The position numbers and the translations under genes are program-made. Below are positions 13,613 to 16,920 of a stretch of DNA of 16,920 nucleotides, piece by piece (position 1 is the first letter of the stretch; each line of letters starts with the position of its first letter). The DNA comes from JAACPR01 sp964598245 (GTDB lineage Bacteria; Patescibacteriota; Minisyncoccia; Phycocordibacterales; JAACPR01), in NCBI GenBank assembly GCA_964598245.1, contig CAZRAX010000008.1:1-16920 (forward strand), in the 5' to 3' direction. The notes beneath the pieces are model-generated. The model was not told where the DNA came from and did not search any database. It worked only from the letters and a program-made list of their open reading frames with translations.

Positions 13613-15013
13613 TTATTTTTTAGCAACCCGATAAGCATTCATAGCTCGATGATAACTATCTTTTTGATCAACCAATGGTTTTGGGTATTCCCCAAATTCG
13701 GAAAAATCAACATCTTTGCCAGATGTTAAAATTTTTTCTTCTACATCCTTTAATTCATGAACCCATTTTTTTATATATAATGCTTGAGGATCATATTTCT
13801 GTACCTGAGTATAAGGATTAAAAATTCTAATTGGTTTTGGATCAGCACCAACAGAGGCACTCCATTGCCAACCACCATTATTAGAACTTGGATCATAATC
13901 AATTAATTTTTGAGCAAAATATTTTTCACCCCAACGCCAATCAATTAATAAATTCTTTGTAAGATATGACGCAACAATCATTCTAACCCGATTATGCATC
14001 CAACCAATCTCGTTTAATTGACGCATGCCAGCATCAACAATAGGTACTCCTGTTTTACCCACCTTCCATTTTTCAAATTCTTTTTTAGAATTTCTCCATT
14101 TGATTTTATCACCACGCTGTTGAAAAGACTTACCAAAAACAAATGGGAAATGATAGGAAATATATAAATAAAAATCTCTCCAATATAATTCAGATATAAA
14201 TTGATCTGAAGCACCTCCTTTTTCTGCCCAATAATAAATCTCTCTAATAGAAACCGTCCCAAATTTTATATGTGCAGATAATTTAGAAGTTCCCTCAATT
14301 GCTGGCAAATTCCTATCATTTTTATATTTTTTAAAAAAATCTGTTTTTTTCATCATTTTTAATGCTTCAGATCTACCACCAATAAGCATTATTTTATTAT
14401 TATTATAAATATCTAATTTAGAAATTTTTACTTCTCCGAAAGATGACTTCAAATTACTATTTGTTGAAAAATAATTTTTATTTTTATTTTTAATAATTTC
14501 CAAGACTTGGTAAGTTCTGGCTTTTTTCATAAACGGAGTAAAAACAGAATATTTTTTGTGTTCTTGAGTTTCAATTATTTCAATTGGAGAAAGCGTATAA
14601 TCATCTACCCTAAAAAAATTGACGCTACATTTATCACAAATCTTTTTTACAACTCCATCTCTCTTTCTAGAAAAAGGAGTGTAGTCTTTGTTCATATAAA
14701 TAGCATCAATTTTATTTTCACTGATTAAAGATTCAATAATTTTTTCATATTCACCTTGATATATAAAAAGCTTTGATCCTTTTTTTTGTAAATCTTTGTT
14801 AAGTTCTTTTAGAGAATTCAGCATAAATTGGAAAGCATTTTCACTAAAATAATCATTTTTATTTTTATCTATTTGATTATTATCAAAAATAAAAATCGGG
14901 ATGACTTTATCACTTTCTTTTAATGCTTTTATAAGTCCAGAATTATCATCTAGACGCAAATCACGTCTAAAAATAAATATTGAATTTAAAAATTTATTAT
15001 CAGTTTGTTTCAT
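13613..15013 (-). CDS. phrB: Deoxyribodipyrimidine photolyase, class I
   Basis: The 466-residue enzyme repairs UV-made cyclobutane pyrimidine dimers using blue light. The N-terminal antenna domain starts FIFRRDLRLDDN (13-24). The C-terminal FAD domain has LSAHIKFGTVSIREIYYW (245-262), ELYWRDFYLYI (275-285), DAGMRQLNEIGWMHNRVRM (327-345), NNGGWQWSASVGADPKPIR (378-396) and FNPYTQVQKYDP (398-409). Trp residues expected for electron transfer to FAD are present (W316, W359, W382), as is the Asn pair 378-379 near the flavin. Length is normal for the class. Animal-type cryptochromes are unlikely because the catalytic Asn and dimer-pocket Trp residues are kept. There is no Shine-Dalgarno. The upstream TGATATTAT suggests its own promoter. 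Confidence 0.96.
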   Translation of the reverse strand: MKQTDNKFLNSIFIFRRDLRLDDNSGLIKALKESDKVIPIFIFDNNQIDKNKNDYFSENAFQFMLNSLKELNKDLQKKGSKLFIYQGEYEKIIESLISENKIDAIYMNKDYTPFSRKRDGVVKKICDKCSVNFFRVDDYTLSPIEIIETQEHKKYSVFTPFMKKARTYQVLEIIKNKNKNYFSTNSNLKSSFGEVKISKLDIYNNNKIMLIGGRSEALKMMKKTDFFKKYKNDRNLPAIEGTSKLSAHIKFGTVSIREIYYWAEKGGASDQFISELYWRDFYLYISYHFPFVFGKSFQQRGDKIKWRNSKKEFEKWKVGKTGVPIVDAGMRQLNEIGWMHNRVRMIVASYLTKNLLIDWRWGEKYFAQKLIDYDPSSNNGGWQWSASVGADPKPIRIFNPYTQVQKYDPQALYIKKWVHELKDVEEKILTSGKDVDFSEFGEYPKPLVDQKDSYHRAMNAYRVAKK

Positions 15014-15021
15014 TTATTAAA

Positions 15022-15030
15022 ATAATATCA
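15022..15030 (-). promoter_or_regulatory. Extended -10 box of the photolyase gene
   Basis: On the minus strand TGATATTAT (TG-n-TATTAT, 5 of 6 to consensus) ends 8 nt before the ATG at 15013. TTAGCA lies about 18 nt upstream as a weak -35. There is no Shine-Dalgarno, so a leaderless or nearly leaderless mRNA is likely. Confidence 0.45.
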
Positions 15031-15068
15031 CATTCTTAAATACTTGCTAAAATCTATCTTTATTTTGG

Positions 15069-15692
15069 TTAAATTTCTTTTTTAATTAAAGTATACAAAT
15101 CAGAAGCCAAATTTTCATTTGATTTAACATAATAAATATTTAACTTTCTTGAAAGTGGCTCTCTTTCTCCTGTTCTATTTAAAACATGAACAATTTCAGC
15201 TTTATCAAAATCAGTATTTTCCCAGCTTGTAATAATAATTTCATTATCTATAAAATCATATACATCTTCTACTTTTCTAATATTTTTGATTGGAAATTTA
15301 CTTTTCAAATCTTCTTCATCTAAATCAGTAACAAAATTTAGTTCCTGCATTTGATCATTATAAATAATGTCTGACTCCTTTCCTAAAAAAGAATAATCTT
15401 CCTTCCCTACAATAATAAAATCTAAATCTGAGATAATCTCAGAAGGCTTTGCAGTTCTACCCGTTAAAATTAAACCAACAGAATTATTTTTTAACAAATT
15501 GAAACTTTCAGATGAAGAATCGGTTTTGATTACTTCGTAATCATTACTGACTAAAGTGTTCTCAAGATAATAATAAGTAGGACAAAGAGCAATTTTAATA
15601 TCTGTATTTTGTTGTGATTTCATAGAAAAAAAACTAATTAAAAATATAACTATTATTAATAAAAATATACCAAATAAAGTTTTTATGTTCAT
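15069..15692 (-). CDS. Membrane-anchored protein, possibly substrate-binding-like fold
   Basis: I cannot assign this 207-residue protein firmly. It has one N-terminal hydrophobic helix (about 5-23) with a lysine before it, so the rest is probably outside the membrane. The remainder alternates strands and helices: DIKIALCPTYYYLENTL (31-47), SFNLLKNNSVGLILTGRTAK (63-82), LDFIIVGKEDYSFLGK (90-105), EIIITSWENT (151-160). This resembles half of a periplasmic binding-protein type 2 fold, but no diagnostic ligand motif is visible. The ATG follows two stop codons of a small upstream ORF directly (TAA TAA ATG), suggesting coupled translation. There is no Shine-Dalgarno. It is 55 nt upstream of the photolyase start. 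Confidence 0.65.
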   Translation of the reverse strand: MNIKTLFGIFLLIIVIFLISFFSMKSQQNTDIKIALCPTYYYLENTLVSNDYEVIKTDSSSESFNLLKNNSVGLILTGRTAKPSEIISDLDFIIVGKEDYSFLGKESDIIYNDQMQELNFVTDLDEEDLKSKFPIKNIRKVEDVYDFIDNEIIITSWENTDFDKAEIVHVLNRTGEREPLSRKLNIYYVKSNENLASDLYTLIKKEI

Positions 15693-15695
15693 TTA

Positions 15696-15830
15696 TTATT
15701 CTATACAGCAATCTATTGCTTTTTTAATCATTACTCCTAGTTTATCAAATATATCTTTCTTTTCTATATCATCTTTATTTGGCGCATCCTCGTCTATTTT
15801 CTTAACATCATCAATATTTAATAATTTCAA
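15696..15830 (-). CDS. Possible 44-aa protein with TTG start
   Basis: An open frame ends at TAA 15698..15696, immediately before a second TAA and the ATG of the next gene. The best start is TTG at 15830, with GGGGA 6 nt before it. The frame stays open nine codons upstream to a stop but has no ATG, GTG or other good start there. The product begins KLLNIDDVKKIDEDAPNKD and ends MIKKAIDCCIE: very charged, then a helix with a Cys pair. It could be a real small protein coupled to the next gene or the surviving tail of a degraded gene. I see no known domain. Confidence 0.35.
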   Translation of the reverse strand: MKLLNIDDVKKIDEDAPNKDDIEKKDIFDKLGVMIKKAIDCCIE

Positions 15831-15906
15831 ATTTAATCCCCAAAATACACCGTTTTAAATTACCCTAAGTTTGCGCGCTTTCGTGGACGTTGTTGGAACT
15901 AGAATA

Positions 15907-16869
15907 TCATTCTTTTAAAAAATCAAAGAGCATTGATATGAAATCTTCAAAATTATTTATGTCAACTTCCCAATAATTTTCAGCTTTTCTTAGGTTTTTG
16001 TAATATATCTGTCTATTTTCAAAATAATAATTTTCAGTCTGTAAAAACCAAGTATTTTCACCTTTTTTTAGAGACATAAACCATTTTTCTAACAATCGAG
16101 CAGATCTTCCGTTTCCGTCCAGAAATGGGTGGATTAAAGCAATTTCCAAATGAAGCCAACTGGACCAGAATATAATTTCTGAGTCTGACATTTTACTTTT
16201 CACAAGTTCATCTATAATATCAAATAGTTGGTTCATTTCATTTTTAATTAAAAAATATTCAGGACCAGAATACACCAGTCCTTCTTTTCCAAATACTCCC
16301 ACAGGTTCCCGTCTATAATTACCTTGTCTTGCTACTGAAAGAATGTGCTTTGATAATAATTTATGAGATATTAGAAAATTTTTCTCAGTCAACTTATTTG
16401 ATTCTGCAAAATCATACGCTTCGACTAAATCTTTGACTTCAGCTAATTCTTTTTTTGAAAATCTAGATAAATTTTCTTTATTGATAAAAGAATTTAAGTC
16501 AATAGAAACTCCTTCAATATTTGATGAGTAAACAGCACTACTTTGCAACATAAAATCTAAATCATGTTTGCTATCAGAAATATTGGGTATTTTAAGTTTT
16601 GAATTTTTTTTTAAATAGGCTGGCAACAAATTTTTCTTTGCAAAATAAAAATCATCTAAAGTTCGAGTATATTTATATTCTGGATTCAACGAATAGACGG
16701 TAAGAGGTGTTTCTCCTTTTTTAATAATAAATTTATCTACAAATAATTCTTTTAGGTGTCGGTGAATTATTTGCTTAGACAAGTTCAATTTAACAGAAAT
16801 TTCCGTGGCGCCTAAGTCACTTTTTGAAAGTAGATTTAAAATTACTAATCTAGTATCAACTTTTTTCAT
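15907..16869 (-). CDS. Fic-domain protein with N-terminal winged helix
   Basis: The 320-residue protein combines a winged-helix DNA-binding domain (about 1-60: ATEISVKLNLSKQIIHRHLK at 21-40 is the helix-turn-helix) with a Fic domain. The catalytic loop HPFLDGNGR (247-255) is intact, so it could transfer AMP or a related group from a nucleotide to a target hydroxyl. The inhibitory helix motif S-x-x-x-E-G is also present (S115 to G120), N-terminal to the Fic core as in class II proteins that restrain themselves. I chose ATG 16869; the frame extends to TTG 16905, but that lies in the promoter and adds a hydrophobic stretch foreign to the family. No antitoxin gene is adjacent. The DNA-binding domain and the inverted repeat at the promoter suggest self-regulation. 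Confidence 0.92.
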   Translation of the reverse strand: MKKVDTRLVILNLLSKSDLGATEISVKLNLSKQIIHRHLKELFVDKFIIKKGETPLTVYSLNPEYKYTRTLDDFYFAKKNLLPAYLKKNSKLKIPNISDSKHDLDFMLQSSAVYSSNIEGVSIDLNSFINKENLSRFSKKELAEVKDLVEAYDFAESNKLTEKNFLISHKLLSKHILSVARQGNYRREPVGVFGKEGLVYSGPEYFLIKNEMNQLFDIIDELVKSKMSDSEIIFWSSWLHLEIALIHPFLDGNGRSARLLEKWFMSLKKGENTWFLQTENYYFENRQIYYKNLRKAENYWEVDINNFEDFISMLFDFLKE

Positions 16870-16877
16870 ATATATTA

Positions 16878-16905
16878 AGTTTACTATAAACCTGATTAAA
16901 GTCAA
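16878..16905 (-). promoter_or_regulatory. Candidate promoter of the fic gene
   Basis: On the minus strand TTGACT (16905..16900), a 16-nt spacer and TAAACT (16883..16878, 4 of 6) end 8 nt before ATG 16869. There is no Shine-Dalgarno, again suggesting a very short or absent leader. The inverted repeat arms flank and overlap these elements. Confidence 0.5.
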
Positions 16906-16920
16906 TTGGGTTTATAGTAA
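16881..16920 (+). repeat. Perfect 12-bp inverted repeat around the fic promoter
   Basis: TTACTATAAACC (16881-16892) and its exact complement GGTTTATAGTAA (16909-16920) are separated by 16 bp holding the -35. Arm centres are 28 bp apart. Each arm is itself nearly palindromic (TTTA-n3-TAAA), so each could bind one dimer. The left arm overlaps the -10. The repeat may extend past the window end. Confidence 0.8.

Noticed and set aside
16870..16905. TTG at 16905 as the fic start (12 extra residues)
   Set aside because: The codons overlap the -35 and the inverted repeat, and the extra residues are not part of the winged-helix domain; ATG 16869 fits better.
1..16920. CRISPR array, insertion sequence or tandem repeats
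   Set aside because: I saw no regularly spaced direct repeats, transposase or long terminal inverted repeats; the only notable inverted repeat is the fic promoter one.

Overview
The window is a low-GC bacterial chromosome segment. It most resembles a Candidate Phyla Radiation (Patescibacteria) genome: short AT-rich genes, very tight gene spacing, few Shine-Dalgarno sequences, and small versions of universal proteins. That assignment is inferred from gene style and composition; no marker phylogeny was possible. TGA is used as a stop (for example in the fic and 11649-12776 genes) and an RF2 gene is present, so the standard code applies.

Layout. Positions 1-1116 (-) hold the start of a secreted multidomain protein cut by the window edge. 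From 8350 down to 1222 everything reads on the minus strand: a small VIT1/CCC1-type metal transporter, tRNA-Thr(GGT), prfB, ftsE, ftsX, a GH1 beta-glycosidase, an EamA-type transporter, a membrane-anchored clan GH-A glycosidase, a ROK sugar kinase and tRNA-Gln(CTG). Gaps between the protein genes from prfB to the ROK gene are 1-7 nt, which suggests one long transcription unit. It joins translation termination and cell division genes to what looks like a glycoside-use cassette.

Positions 8378-8759 (+) are a compact stand-alone unit: sigma70-like promoter, Shine-Dalgarno, a 94-residue protein of unknown function, and an intrinsic terminator whose loop holds the stop codon. Next come a minus-strand pair, a sucrose-6-phosphate-phosphatase-like HAD enzyme and a GH100 (neutral invertase)-like hydrolase, then a divergent RluF-like pseudouridine synthase (+).

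Positions 11580-12877 (-) are a second stand-alone unit. It has a perfect TTGACA-N17-TATAAT promoter, a leader with a 5' hairpin, a purine-rich Shine-Dalgarno, a secreted protein of unknown function at about half GC, and a UUCG-loop terminator. Its composition and signals stand out sharply from the neighbours and suggest acquisition or unusual selection.

The right end (-) carries a membrane-anchored YceI-domain protein, a class I photolyase, a membrane-anchored protein of unknown function, a possible 44-residue ORF, and a Fic-domain protein with a winged-helix N-terminus. The fic promoter is flanked by a perfect 12-bp inverted repeat, a good candidate for an autoregulatory operator.

A window-wide pattern is that several first genes have a -10-like box ending 6-8 nt before the start codon and no Shine-Dalgarno, consistent with leaderless mRNAs. 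Only the two stand-alone cassettes have clear Shine-Dalgarno-led leaders.
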